Positions 24,568-32,962 of a DNA stretch of 64,000 nucleotides are shown here, piece by piece (the first letter of the stretch is position 1; every line of letters starts with the position of its first letter). Source of the DNA: Sulfurovum riftiae (GTDB lineage Bacteria > Campylobacterota > Campylobacteria > Campylobacterales > Sulfurovaceae); NCBI RefSeq assembly GCF_001595645.1, contig NZ_LNKT01000012.1, positions 124,001 through 188,000 on the forward strand, written 5' to 3'. The notes under the pieces were generated by a model. That model ran no database searches, was not told the origin of the DNA, and saw only the letters and a program-made list of their open reading frames with translations. The position numbers were made by a program, and so were the translations under genes.

Positions 24568-26679
24568 TTACCCGCAGGCGATCTCGTCCCCCACAGGGAT
24601 CACATCTACCTTGACCGATTTGAAACGTGCCGTATAAATGAGTTCGTCCGCTTCATCTCCAAAGACAGCATTGACCCTTGAGGCTGCATGGTGGAAGGTA
24701 CAGAAGAGTGTCTTTTTCTTTACCTTGTCGGTATACTTCACCGTCAACGCTTCACTCTCACCGTACTCGGACTTCAGGATCACCCTGTCCCCCAGCTTCT
24801 CTTCATCTTCAAGTGGTGCCAAAAGTACATCTTCATCATGTTTTTTAAGCAGTGACTCCGTCTGTTTGGTCTGTGCGGCATTGTTGTAGTGTGCCAGTGT
24901 TCTGCCCGTTGTCAGGTAGTACCCCTCGAGTTTTTCGTCAAAAAGGTTTTTGTCCAGTATCTGCTGTACCATACCGCGGGGCTCGTACTGCTTGTATACA
25001 TACTTTCCCAGACCGTCATCGGTACGGAAGTCAAGCAAGTGGAGGATCGGTGTATCTTCATGGTAGATCGGCCACTGCATTCCTCTTTTCCTGTGACGTT
25101 CAAGCCTGAAATAGGCTGCTCCGGAGAAGCGTCTCGGTGCTACTTCACGTACTTCGTTCCAGACATCTTCACTCGTTTTGAAATGGAAATTCTCTCCATC
25201 TCCGAGTTTGTCCGCCATTTGGGTCAACACTTCCCAGTCATCAGGAAGGTCCGACTTCACAAGCGGCTGGGAAAGGTGCAGCCTTCTCATGGCATTGACA
25301 TAGACACCTGTTTTTTCATAGGCGGACTTCACACCGATGATGATATCGGCTTTTTTGGTCACATCCGTCATGAACAGCTCCTGTACCATGCAGAATTCAA
25401 GCATGTCCATTGCCTTGTCGATCTTGTTGATGTTTGGGTGGATGTGGGTGATGTCTTCACCCATATTGAGCAGGGCTTTGATACGCCCGTCCAGCATCGC
25501 ATCCATCAGCTGCGGTGTCATAAGTCCCTCTTTTTTGGGCTGCTGATAATCCGGTGCGAAGTATGGCAGACAACCCATATCGCAGGCACCCTGCACGTTG
25601 TTCTGTCCACGAAGCGGCATGAGCCCTGCACCGGTTTTTCCTACATTTCCTGTCATCAGTGCCAGGTGGGTAATGGCCATAACAGCATGGGAACCGTCAA
25701 GGTGCTGCGTAATGCCCAGACCCCAGAAGATCATCGATTTTTTCACGGCATACTCTCTGGCGATGTTCGGGATCATCTTTGCCAGGTACTCATACCCTTC
25801 CACATTTTTGAAGAAGTCAGGGTTGGCATACGGGTCGTTAAGTATCTTCTCTTTGAATGTATCGAAACCTTTGGTACGGTTGTCAATGAAACTCCGGTCA
25901 TACAGCTCCTCATCGATGATCACATATGCCATCATATTGAGCACGAGGAGGTTGGACTCAAAAGGAATGACACAGTTGTGCTTGGCGAATTTGACCAGTT
26001 TCGTCTCCCGTACATCGATCACAGCCAGGTTGTTGTGCTGCTTTGCCACATTGACGATACGGTTGGCGATGATCGGGTGGGCTTCCATCGTGTTGGAGCC
26101 GATGACCACCATAAATTCCGTCTCATAAATGTCATTGTATGGGTTGGTCGCGGCACCCTCACCCATGGTCGCTCTCATTCCTTTGAGTGATGGAGAGTGG
26201 CAGACCCTTGCACAGTTGTCCACATGTGGGGAATCCATCGTTTCACGGCAGAATTTCTGGAAGGCATAGGCAGATTCGCAGGAGGTCCTTGCACCGCCGA
26301 TGGCACAGAAGGCATCACCGCCATACTTCTTTTTGATCTCATCGAGTTTCATCGTTGCGATACTTGTTGCCGTATCGAGATCACAGGTCAGGAATTCACT
26401 GTTGAACGGAGAGAGTTTTGCTGCAAATGCTTCTTTGATATGAAGGTTCTTCTCCAGAAATGTTTTACGGATACGCGGGTCGCGTATCCGGTCTTTTGAC
26501 TCTACGAAGTCATACCCGTACTTCCCTTTGATACAGAGGTTTCCTTCCGAGACCACACCATCTTTCTGTGCATAAATCTTGATGATCCTGTTGTTCTCGA
26601 CCACACCGGTGATATCGCACCCGACACCACAGTAGGTACATACACTTTCTATCTCTTCCCGCTCGACTTCTTTTGTCAT
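24568..26679 (-). CDS. fdhA: Molybdopterin oxidoreductase, formate dehydrogenase catalytic subunit (Cys form)
   Basis: The 703-residue enzyme starts at ATG 26679 (MTKEVEREE), preceded by AGGTGG. The N-terminal [4Fe-4S] motif CTYCGVGCD...GNLCIKGKYG is followed by the FDH active-site region DNCARVCHSPSLKGM, in which the Mo ligand position is Cys rather than Sec. The MGEGAATNPYND and SNTMEAHPI segments and the C-terminal molybdopterin-guanine domain are complete. It oxidises formate or, in some relatives, reduces CO2. There is no signal peptide, so it is cytosolic. No beta or gamma subunit lies nearby. An assimilatory nitrate reductase is less likely, given the VCHSPS site. Confidence 0.85.
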   Translation of the reverse strand: MTKEVEREEIESVCTYCGVGCDITGVVENNRIIKIYAQKDGVVSEGNLCIKGKYGYDFVESKDRIRDPRIRKTFLEKNLHIKEAFAAKLSPFNSEFLTCDLDTATSIATMKLDEIKKKYGGDAFCAIGGARTSCESAYAFQKFCRETMDSPHVDNCARVCHSPSLKGMRATMGEGAATNPYNDIYETEFMVVIGSNTMEAHPIIANRIVNVAKQHNNLAVIDVRETKLVKFAKHNCVIPFESNLLVLNMMAYVIIDEELYDRSFIDNRTKGFDTFKEKILNDPYANPDFFKNVEGYEYLAKMIPNIAREYAVKKSMIFWGLGITQHLDGSHAVMAITHLALMTGNVGKTGAGLMPLRGQNNVQGACDMGCLPYFAPDYQQPKKEGLMTPQLMDAMLDGRIKALLNMGEDITHIHPNINKIDKAMDMLEFCMVQELFMTDVTKKADIIIGVKSAYEKTGVYVNAMRRLHLSQPLVKSDLPDDWEVLTQMADKLGDGENFHFKTSEDVWNEVREVAPRRFSGAAYFRLERHRKRGMQWPIYHEDTPILHLLDFRTDDGLGKYVYKQYEPRGMVQQILDKNLFDEKLEGYYLTTGRTLAHYNNAAQTKQTESLLKKHDEDVLLAPLEDEEKLGDRVILKSEYGESEALTVKYTDKVKKKTLFCTFHHAASRVNAVFGDEADELIYTARFKSVKVDVIPVGDEIACG

Positions 26680-26713
26680 TATTCCACCTTTTGGCATTAC
26701 ACATATAATAAAT

Positions 26714-26740
26714 AAGAGTAAATTTATCCTATTTACTCTT
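26714..26740. promoter_or_regulatory. Inverted repeat in the divergent fdhA promoter region
   Basis: AAGAGTAAAT (26714-26723) and ATTTACTCTT (26731-26740) form perfect 10 bp arms around 7 bp. No gene end lies beside it, since fdhA starts at 26679 on the minus strand and the next gene at 26817 on the plus strand, so an operator is more likely than a terminator. The regulator is unknown. Confidence 0.55.
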
Positions 26741-26816
26741 AAAATAAAGTTTTTCTAAGTATTTCGGGGTACTATCAACCCATAAGTGACAACAATTATA
26801 ACACAAAGGATTTAAG

Positions 26817-27062
26817 ATGTTTAAAATCACTGTAGAAAAAGAGTGCGGCTGTTTCCAGAAGAGCGACTTCACCAACAATGCCTCTTTTGACAACAAAGAT
26901 GATGCCCTCATAGAAGCCATGAAAATGGTCAATCACATGAACGAGGAATTCTGTGCAAAGCACACATTCAGACTCGAAGAGGACGGACAGAACTTCGACA
27001 TCTTCGTAGCAGATAAACAGAAAGCACACTCAGGATGCTGCGGTGGCGGACACTGCGGATAA
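26817..27062 (+). CDS. Small Cys-rich protein divergent from fdhA
   Basis: An 81-residue cytosolic protein with a clear start (AAGGA before ATG 26817). Two Cys sit near the N-terminus (EKECGCFQKSDF), one in the middle (NEEFCAKHTF) and a metal-binding-like tail ends the protein (SGCCGGGHCG). The middle is acidic and helical. The tail resembles Ni/Fe-chaperone or Fe-S-carrier tails, but no family is recognised. It diverges from fdhA with a palindromic operator candidate between them, so a link to formate dehydrogenase maturation is possible but unproven. Confidence 0.72.
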   Translation: MFKITVEKECGCFQKSDFTNNASFDNKDDALIEAMKMVNHMNEEFCAKHTFRLEEDGQNFDIFVADKQKAHSGCCGGGHCG

Positions 27063-27078
27063 CATGCTGTTCGCGTGA

Positions 27079-27134
27079 GCGTTCAGCGTTCAGCGTTCAG
27101 CGTTCAGCGTTCAGCGTTCAGCGTTCAGCGTTCA
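27079..27134. repeat. Eight exact copies of the heptamer GCGTTCA
   Basis: The 7 bp unit GCGTTCA is repeated eight times without error at 27079-27134, beginning 16 bp after the stop codon of the Cys-rich gene. Perfect identity suggests recent expansion by slippage. It belongs to the same heptameric class as the arrays at 18435, 38366, 38461 and 47885. Confidence 0.9.
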
Positions 27135-27209
27135 GATAGAACGTTGTCATACTTTTTTAAATCAATCAAGTCTTTTCTTGCATTATTTACAAAAAATAAC
27201 AACTTTCCC

Positions 27210-27405
27210 TCTTCCATTAATCACGCAAAGCGTGCCTTGTCGTGGTAAACGCCATTGAAAGCGCAGCGATTCGAGAACCACGACGATTTTTGTATACTTT
27301 TTCTAAAAAAGTATGAGAGAAACAATACCACAGTTAAAATAATAGGGAATTTGAAAAAAGAATTGAAGTATGGATTACCACGTGAAACGTGGGAACCAGA
27401 TTAAG
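27210..27405. repeat. Copy B of the dispersed element of about 195 bp
   Basis: This stretch matches about 19360-19571. Shared words in order: ATCACGCAAAGCGTG, TTGTCGTGG, AACGCC, TTGAAAGCG, AGCGATTCGAGA, CCACGACGA, a TACTTTTTCTAAAAAAGTA hairpin, CCACAGTTAAA, ATTGAAGTATG and a CCACGTGAAACGTGGGAACCAGATTAA end. It holds several complementary arms (GTCGTGG/CCACGAC) and no coding frame. With the heptamer array and the REP pair it fills the 415 bp gap between the Cys-rich gene and yajQ. Confidence 0.72.
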
Positions 27406-27410
27406 TATAG

Positions 27411-27476
27411 CCCTTCGACAAGCTCAGGGACCGAGGTATAACACTTGTACCATAACGGCAGCTGAGCATGTCGAAG
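27411..27476. repeat. REP-like palindromic pair abutting the yajQ stop
   Basis: CCCTTCGACAAGCTCAGGG (27411-27429) and CTGAGCATGTCGAAG (27462-27476) are inverted copies around about 32 bp. The second arm touches the yajQ stop codon at 27477. This is the same unit as at 17231-17323 and 63001-63053. Confidence 0.72.
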
Positions 27477-27974
27477 CTATTTGAAGTTACCGAACACCAA
27501 CGGTGCTTTGAGATCCAGCTTCTTTACCTCGGCCATCACCGCCTGCAGATCATCGATCTTCTTTCCTGAAACACGTACCTCATCGCCCTGGATGGAGGGA
27601 GTGACCTTCAGTTTCATGGCCTTGATCGCTTTGACGATCTCTTTGGCTTCGGCTTTGTCGATGGTATCGACGATACGGTAGATCACTTTGGTATTACCGC
27701 CGCTGATCCCTTCGGTCTTTACCTCTTCAAGTGCTTTTCCAGCAATGCCTCTTTTGATGAGTTTGGAGATAAGGATATCTTTGAGTGCATCGATCTTCTG
27801 GTCACTTGAAGAGCTCAAAGAGAGGGTCTTTGCCTGTTCGTTCAGGTTGATCTCGGCTTTAATACCTTTGAAGTCGAAACGTGTCGCCACCTCTTTTTCC
27901 GCCATGACGATCGCATTCTTCATCTCCATCATGTCAAGCTTTGCCGTAATATCAAAATAGTGATCTTTTGCCAT
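27477..27974 (-). CDS. YajQ family nucleotide-binding protein
   Basis: The 165-residue protein matches the YajQ/UPF0234 family along its length: MAKDHYFDITAKLDMMEM at the start, EVATRFDFKGIKAEINL, and the C-terminal half with GDEVRVSGKKIDDLQAVM. YajQ proteins are cytosolic with two RNP-like folds, and some bind c-di-GMP. It is the last gene of a long minus-strand run beginning at rsmI (32529). Length is typical. The ligand here is unknown. Confidence 0.92.
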   Translation of the reverse strand: MAKDHYFDITAKLDMMEMKNAIVMAEKEVATRFDFKGIKAEINLNEQAKTLSLSSSSDQKIDALKDILISKLIKRGIAGKALEEVKTEGISGGNTKVIYRIVDTIDKAEAKEIVKAIKAMKLKVTPSIQGDEVRVSGKKIDDLQAVMAEVKKLDLKAPLVFGNFK

Positions 27975-27986
27975 TGTCTCTCTCCT

Positions 27987-29249
27987 CTACTTCTCTATGC
28001 GCATCATTGCGATCTCACCATGGACCACATCGAGCTTGCCAAGCGCATCCATAGCATCCTGCATCTTGCTCTCCTGGGTCTTGTGGGTCGTAAAGAGCAG
28101 TTTCGCGATCTCTTCATTGTTGGTCGGTTTCTGCAGCATCGACTCTATGGAGATACCGAACTCGCCCAGCGTGGAAGTGATCGCTGCCAGTACACCGCTC
28201 TGGTCGTCCACTTCCAGCCTGATGTAGTACTGTGTCTTGATCTCATCTCTGCTCAAAAGCTTAAGACCGCTCTCAAGACCTTTTTTATAGCCAAGCATCG
28301 GCCCCTGGTTCCCGCGTACGATATCGACGATATCGGCGATGACCGCTGAAGCTGTGGCATCTCCGCCGGCTCCCGGCCCGTAGTACATCGTCTCACCGAC
28401 ACGGTCGCCCACAACGGTCACCGCATTCATCACGCCGTCCACTTTGGCGATCATACTCTCCTGGGGGATCATCGTTGCATGCACACGAAGCTCCACACCC
28501 TCGCCTACTTTTTTGGCGATACCGAGCAGTTTGATCTCGTATCCGAACTCTTTGGCAAAAGCCACATCGGTCTGGGTGATATTCTCGATACCCTCGATAA
28601 GGATATCTTCGGGTTTGGCATCGAGACCGTAAGCGATGGATGCCAGTATCAGCAGCTTGTGGGAAGCATCAAAACCACCGACATCGAAGGTCGGGTCCGC
28701 TTCTGCATACCCCAGCTCCTGTGCCTCTTTGAGGATCTCGTCATACTGCGCACCTTCGTTGATCATCTTGGTGAGCATGTAGTTGCAGGTACCGTTCATG
28801 ATGCCCTGAATGGAGTCGATATGGTTGGCCGAAAGCCCGTTCCTCAAGGCACCGATCACCGGGATACCCCCGGCAGTACTCGCTTCATACATCAAAGGGA
28901 TGTCACCGGCGATCTCCTGAAGTTCATAACGGTGGTAAGCCAGCAGGGCCTTGTTGGCCGTGACCACCGCTTTGCCGTTCTCAAGTGCTCTTTTGACCAA
29001 AGCATAAGGCTCTTCCACGCCACCCATCAGTTCCACGACGATATCGATCTCCGGGTCATCCACCACATCTGCCGGGTTGTCACTCAGCACGATATTGACA
29101 CCTCTGTCTTTATTCAGGTTCTTGACCACACCCGATTTGACGATGATCTTCTTACCCGCTCTTGCTTCGATGATATCACCGTTCTCTTCAAGTATCTTCG
29201 CGACACTTGCACCGACGGTCCCTACACCCAGAATTCCTATTTTAACCAT
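27987..29249 (-). CDS. hom: Homoserine dehydrogenase
   Basis: I start this 420-residue enzyme at ATG 29249 (MVKIGILGVGTVGASV), which overlaps the end of the upstream aminotransferase gene; the longest frame would add 25 basic residues from that overlap. The Rossmann domain, catalytic region (GTCNYMLTKM, EAQELGYAEADPTFDVGGFD) and C-terminal ACT domain (VDDQSGVLAAITSTLGEFGISIESM) are all present. It converts aspartate semialdehyde to homoserine for threonine and methionine; the ACT domain suggests feedback by threonine. It is followed 12 bp later by yajQ. Confidence 0.96.
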   Translation of the reverse strand: MVKIGILGVGTVGASVAKILEENGDIIEARAGKKIIVKSGVVKNLNKDRGVNIVLSDNPADVVDDPEIDIVVELMGGVEEPYALVKRALENGKAVVTANKALLAYHRYELQEIAGDIPLMYEASTAGGIPVIGALRNGLSANHIDSIQGIMNGTCNYMLTKMINEGAQYDEILKEAQELGYAEADPTFDVGGFDASHKLLILASIAYGLDAKPEDILIEGIENITQTDVAFAKEFGYEIKLLGIAKKVGEGVELRVHATMIPQESMIAKVDGVMNAVTVVGDRVGETMYYGPGAGGDATASAVIADIVDIVRGNQGPMLGYKKGLESGLKLLSRDEIKTQYYIRLEVDDQSGVLAAITSTLGEFGISIESMLQKPTNNEEIAKLLFTTHKTQESKMQDAMDALGKLDVVHGEIAMMRIEK

Positions 29250-30477
29250 TTTCTTTCTTCTTCTCTTCGAGTTCTTTGAGGAATTTCTTGATATTTCTCG
29301 CCGCCTGGCGGATACGTTTTTCATTTTCGATCAACGCGATACGTACATAGTCATCACCGTATTTTCCGAAGCCGACACCCGGGCTCACTGCCACACCTGC
29401 ATGCAGAAGCAGCTGCTTGGAGAACTCCAGAGAACCCATCTCTCTTGCCACCTCGGGGATCTTCCCCCAGATGAACATGGAGGCATTGGGCTTCGCCAGA
29501 GGCCAGCCGGCATTGGTAAAGGCTTTGACCATGACATCACGTCTTTTTTCATACAGAGGGATGATCTGTGTATCCGGAACGGTATAGTGTTCGTTCAGCG
29601 CTACGGTCGCTGCCACCTGGATGGGTGTGAACATGCCGTAGTCAAGCCACGACTTGATCGCCTGGAGCGCACCGATGAGTTTCTGGTTCCCGACAACGAA
29701 ACCGACCCTCCATCCTGCCATGTTGTAGGACTTGGAAAGTGTATAAGCCTCGACCGCGACATCTTTCGCACCTTCAACTTCCATGATGGAAGGTGTGGTG
29801 TAGCCGTCAAACGTGATATCCGCATAAGCGATATCAGAGATAATGTAGAAACGCTTCGCTTTTGCCAGGGCAACCAGTCTCTCATAGAACTGCGGTGTCA
29901 CCGTCGCAGTGGTCGGGTTATGCGGAAAATTCACCACCAGGAATTTTGCCTGCGGTACAGAATTGTCCAAAGCCTCTTCCAGGTCAGAGAGGAAACGGTC
30001 TTCATCCACTGCGAAGGTCTCCTCATCGAAGATCAGATGCATCTTCTCCACATTGGCACCTGCCAGAATGAATGCCTGTGAGTGGATAGGATAGGTAGGA
30101 TCGGGCACGATCGCTACATCTCCCGGATTGGAAATCGCCTGTACCAGATGCACATATCCCTCTTTGCTTCCCATGGTTGCTACGATCTCTTTGTCAGGGT
30201 CAAGGTCGACATTGTATTTTCTCTTGTACCAGTCACTCATGGCCAGACGGAGTTTGTAGATTCCTTTGCTTGCAGAGTAGCCGTGTGTCTTGGAACGCTG
30301 TGCCACTTCGCAGAGCTTGTCTATGATAGGCTGCGGCGTATCGGCATCCGGGTTTCCCATAGAAAAATCGATGATATCATGCCCCTTGCGACGCAGATCC
30401 ATTTTCAGATCGTTGATCTCTGCAAAGAGGTATTTTGGTAATCTGTTTATCTTTTCAAATTGTATTTCGTCAAACAT
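29242..30477 (-). CDS. Class I/II PLP aminotransferase (AlaC/DapL-like)
   Basis: The 411-residue enzyme has the fold-type I signature with the PLP lysine in YTLSKSYNMAGWRVGF, the substrate Arg region (DDYVRIALIENEKRIRQA) and a FSMGNPDADTPQPI N-terminus. The AlaC/YfdZ branch (alanine from pyruvate and glutamate) and LL-DAP aminotransferase are its close relatives. Its position directly before hom suggests amino-acid synthesis. It overlaps hom by 8 bp. Substrate preference cannot be read from sequence alone. Confidence 0.88.
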   Translation of the reverse strand: MFDEIQFEKINRLPKYLFAEINDLKMDLRRKGHDIIDFSMGNPDADTPQPIIDKLCEVAQRSKTHGYSASKGIYKLRLAMSDWYKRKYNVDLDPDKEIVATMGSKEGYVHLVQAISNPGDVAIVPDPTYPIHSQAFILAGANVEKMHLIFDEETFAVDEDRFLSDLEEALDNSVPQAKFLVVNFPHNPTTATVTPQFYERLVALAKAKRFYIISDIAYADITFDGYTTPSIMEVEGAKDVAVEAYTLSKSYNMAGWRVGFVVGNQKLIGALQAIKSWLDYGMFTPIQVAATVALNEHYTVPDTQIIPLYEKRRDVMVKAFTNAGWPLAKPNASMFIWGKIPEVAREMGSLEFSKQLLLHAGVAVSPGVGFGKYGDDYVRIALIENEKRIRQAARNIKKFLKELEEKKKENG

Positions 30478-30488
30478 ACTTTTCTCTC

Positions 30489-31004
30489 TTAATAATTTTC
30501 TGAACTGTTTGTGTCATTGTTTGGAATCTCTGTATCGTTCTCATCCGCAGTGATAACATTTTTAATACTGAGTTCTTCATTGATATTCGCCGTATCATCG
30601 GAAGTCGTACTCTCTACACTTTTTGCCTCATTGAATGGCAGCAGGCTTTTGAGCTGCGACTGGTCGAACTGGGTAAAAAAGTACCATGAGGCATACCCCA
30701 GAAGAACCGGTACAACAATCCATAGCCACTTCGAGCGTCCTTTTTTCTCTTCCACGATCGGCAGCCCGAGCGTTACACTCTCATCATCACCTTTTTGGTC
30801 ATAGTAGGCAGCCGCATCCTCTCTGAGCTTGCTCAAGTCTATCTTGTACTCTCTCTCAAGAATGGAGATGAAGCCCATGGTCTTTACTCTTTTGATGGCG
30901 CCAAAATCATTGTTCATAAGATGATCGATATTCTCTTCTGCAATATTGGTTCTTTCACTTATCGTTTTTGTGCTGTTCTCTTCAAGTAACTCATTTAACT
31001 GCAT
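30489..31004 (-). CDS. HTH-like bitopic membrane protein of unknown function
   Basis: A 171-residue protein with an N-terminal helical region of about 70 residues that looks like an HTH unit (LNELLEENSTKTISERTNIAEENIDHLM). One transmembrane helix follows (about 95-113, WLWIVVPVLLGYASWYFF), then an acidic, low-complexity tail rich in Asp, Asn and Ser. Topology (cytosolic HTH, one helix, periplasmic tail) is like RodZ, but it lacks the usual length. It overlaps trmH by 14 bp and precedes the aminotransferase, so it is in the run from rsmI to yajQ. Confidence 0.72.
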   Translation of the reverse strand: MQLNELLEENSTKTISERTNIAEENIDHLMNNDFGAIKRVKTMGFISILEREYKIDLSKLREDAAAYYDQKGDDESVTLGLPIVEEKKGRSKWLWIVVPVLLGYASWYFFTQFDQSQLKSLLPFNEAKSVESTTSDDTANINEELSIKNVITADENDTEIPNNDTNSSENY

Positions 31005-31677
31005 AACCCATCCTGTGTATTAAAATTGCTGCTGCTGCACTGACATTCAAAGAGTCGAATGCATGTTTCATCTCTATGGAGACGAGATGATCTATCTTGC
31101 CCTGCGCTTTTTTGGAAAGTCCTTTGCCTTCACTGCCGAGGATCAGTACACGCTTCTGCGCGAATTCCATCTTTTGAATCGGTGTACCGTCCATCGCCGC
31201 ACCATAGAGCTTGAAACCTACCTGATGAAGCTCATTGCAAACATCGAGGATGTTGGGGATGAGCAGGAACGGCATATCGAGCAGTGCCCCCGAACTTGTC
31301 CTTGCAATGGCTTCGAAGTTCAGCTGTTTGACACCTGTGGCAATGATGGCATCCGCACCCAGAGCATAGGCACTGCGTACAATGGCACCGATATTCCCCA
31401 CATCCGTCAATCCGTCGAGGACCACCAGAAAGTCTTCTTTTTTTACTTCTGAAAAAGCAGGCTGTGCCAACGGTGAGATCTCAAGCAGCAAACCCTGATG
31501 GTTGCCGCCCTTGCTCATGGACTGCGCCCATTTCTCTTCCAGGAACTTGATCTTGTCATGAAACTGGTGAAACAGTTTCTGCGGCAGGATCCCTTTCTTG
31601 GCGACGTAGACAGTGGTGACGGTCTCGGGGTGTTTCTCCAAAGCATAGAGGCACACCTGCTTTCCATAAATAATCAT
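30991..31677 (-). CDS. TrmH-family RNA 2'-O-methyltransferase, RlmB-like
   Basis: A 228-residue SpoU/TrmH enzyme with the knotted MTase motifs: LDGLTDVGNIGAIVRSAYALGAD (motif 1, with catalytic Asn and Arg), ILGSEGKGLSKKAQ (motif 2) and VSIEMKHAFDSLNVSAAAAIL (motif 3). The N-terminal part matches the substrate-binding domain of RlmB, which methylates G2251 of 23S rRNA. It lies between rsmI and the HTH-like gene. Which RNA is methylated is inferred from family resemblance. Confidence 0.9.
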   Translation of the reverse strand: MIIYGKQVCLYALEKHPETVTTVYVAKKGILPQKLFHQFHDKIKFLEEKWAQSMSKGGNHQGLLLEISPLAQPAFSEVKKEDFLVVLDGLTDVGNIGAIVRSAYALGADAIIATGVKQLNFEAIARTSSGALLDMPFLLIPNILDVCNELHQVGFKLYGAAMDGTPIQKMEFAQKRVLILGSEGKGLSKKAQGKIDHLVSIEMKHAFDSLNVSAAAAILIHRMGYAVK

Positions 31678-31716
31678 AAGGTAGATTTTATCTAATTTTT
31701 ACTTGAGGGCGGTTTT

Positions 31717-32529
31717 CTATCCCTTTATGAGTTCCTGATACCACTCTTTGACACTTCTGTCACTCAGCGAGGCAAGCAGTTTTGCTTTGACCTTCGGCGG
31801 AAGGTCAAGGGCAAGTACTTCATCGAAAGAGAGGGACCTGTGCAGGCTTTTCTTTGCTTTGATGACCACGACCCACTCCCCCCTGATCGTGATCTCTTTC
31901 AAGGTCTCTTTCAATCTCTCGGCACTGCCCCTGTAGTACTTTTGATACTTCTTGCTGATCTCTTTTGCCAGAAAGAGTTCACGGTCCCCATCCAGAACTG
32001 CGATCTCTTCAAGCAGTTTCTCCAGACGGTGCGGTGCCTCATAGAGGACTGTGTTGTATCCGTTGTTCATTGCTTCGCTCAATGCAATGCTCCGTTCTTT
32101 GCCTTTGTGGGGCAGAAAGGCATAAAAGAGGAACTTTCCCTCTTCAAAACCCGATGCGGCATAGGCAGTGGTCACAGCAGAAGCACCGGGCAGGACATCA
32201 TAGGCGATATCGTTCTGCTGACAATATGCCACCAGTATTTGCCCGGGGTCAGAGATCACCGGCATGCCCGCATCACTGACGTAAACCACTTCTTCATTTC
32301 CCAGGCGGCCACCCACCTGTGCAAGTCTCTCTTCTCCGTTATGCTCGTTGAAAGAATAAAACTCCGCCTCCGGATACACCATACCGAACCGCTCTTCAAG
32401 CAGTTTCAAAAGCCGTTTGGTCTGGCGTGTGTCTTCACAGAGGAAAAGTGTCGCTTTTTCAAAAAGCTTCATTGCACGAATAGTGATATCCTGGGGATTT
32501 CCGATAGGTGTTGGTATAAAGGAGAGCAT
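31717..32529 (-). CDS. rsmI: 16S rRNA (cytidine-1402-2'-O)-methyltransferase
   Basis: The 270-residue protein has the tetrapyrrole-methylase fold: MLSFIPTPIGNPQDITIRAM at the N-terminus, LFLCEDTRQTKRLLK, VSDAGMPVISDPG and LPGASAVTTAYAASGF, all typical of RsmI. It modifies C1402 in the decoding centre. It leads the minus-strand run rsmI-trmH-HTH-aminotransferase-hom-yajQ. Length is normal for the family. Confidence 0.95.
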   Translation of the reverse strand: MLSFIPTPIGNPQDITIRAMKLFEKATLFLCEDTRQTKRLLKLLEERFGMVYPEAEFYSFNEHNGEERLAQVGGRLGNEEVVYVSDAGMPVISDPGQILVAYCQQNDIAYDVLPGASAVTTAYAASGFEEGKFLFYAFLPHKGKERSIALSEAMNNGYNTVLYEAPHRLEKLLEEIAVLDGDRELFLAKEISKKYQKYYRGSAERLKETLKEITIRGEWVVVIKAKKSLHRSLSFDEVLALDLPPKVKAKLLASLSDRSVKEWYQELIKG

Positions 32530-32620
32530 GATTTTACTTTAAAAGTTTGAAGGGAAAGTGTCCAGCCGAAGCCGAACATCTGGTGCTCCGCCGGTCGCGA
32601 AGCAGTGCGTCAGAAAAAAA

Positions 32621-32821
32621 TTAACCGAGGTTGTATTTTTTCTTGAACTTGTCTACTCTACCTGCAGCATCAAGGATCTTTTCAGAACCTGTGAAGAACG
32701 GGTGACATTCGTTACAGATATCGATGCTCATCTCAGGCTTGTTCGATCTTACTTCGAACTTGTTCCCGCAAGCACAACTTACTTTACATTCCATATATTC
32801 AGGGTGAATACCTTTTCTCAT
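32621..32821 (-). CDS. rpmE: 50S ribosomal protein L31
   Basis: The 66-residue protein has the zinc-binding type of L31: four Cys as CACGNKF and [10 protein letters not shown]. It starts [19 protein letters not shown] and has the usual [16 protein letters not shown] tail. It binds the central protuberance of the 50S subunit. It is a single gene between rsmI and rsmE; the flanking gaps (92 and 141 bp) show no gene. Confidence 0.97.
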   Translation of the reverse strand: MRKGIHPEYMECKVSCACGNKFEVRSNKPEMSIDICNECHPFFTGSEKILDAAGRVDKFKKKYNLG

Positions 32822-32962
32822 CTTGAGACCTTTGTTCGTTATTTTATGACAGGCAACTAACCTGTTCCAGCCTTTGGCTCTTCCTTTTAGAAAAAGGGTC
32901 GCTGCAACGGTCTTTGCCGAGACAACTTTAGGGCAGAATTATATCGAAAAATGTTTAAAAAA

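Noticed and set aside
24889-26190. 433-residue open frame on the plus strand opposite the formate dehydrogenase gene
   Set aside because: It is antisense to a full-length molybdopterin enzyme with all motifs, has no recognisable domain and an unnatural His/Cys-rich composition. Long antisense frames are common opposite real genes in this sequence.
27079-27134. CRISPR-like array
   Set aside because: The repeat is a 7 bp unit with no spacers, so it is a simple tandem array.
29250-29324. 25-residue basic extension of homoserine dehydrogenase
   Set aside because: It overlaps the end of the aminotransferase gene; the family N-terminus (MVKIGILGVGTVG) begins at 29249.
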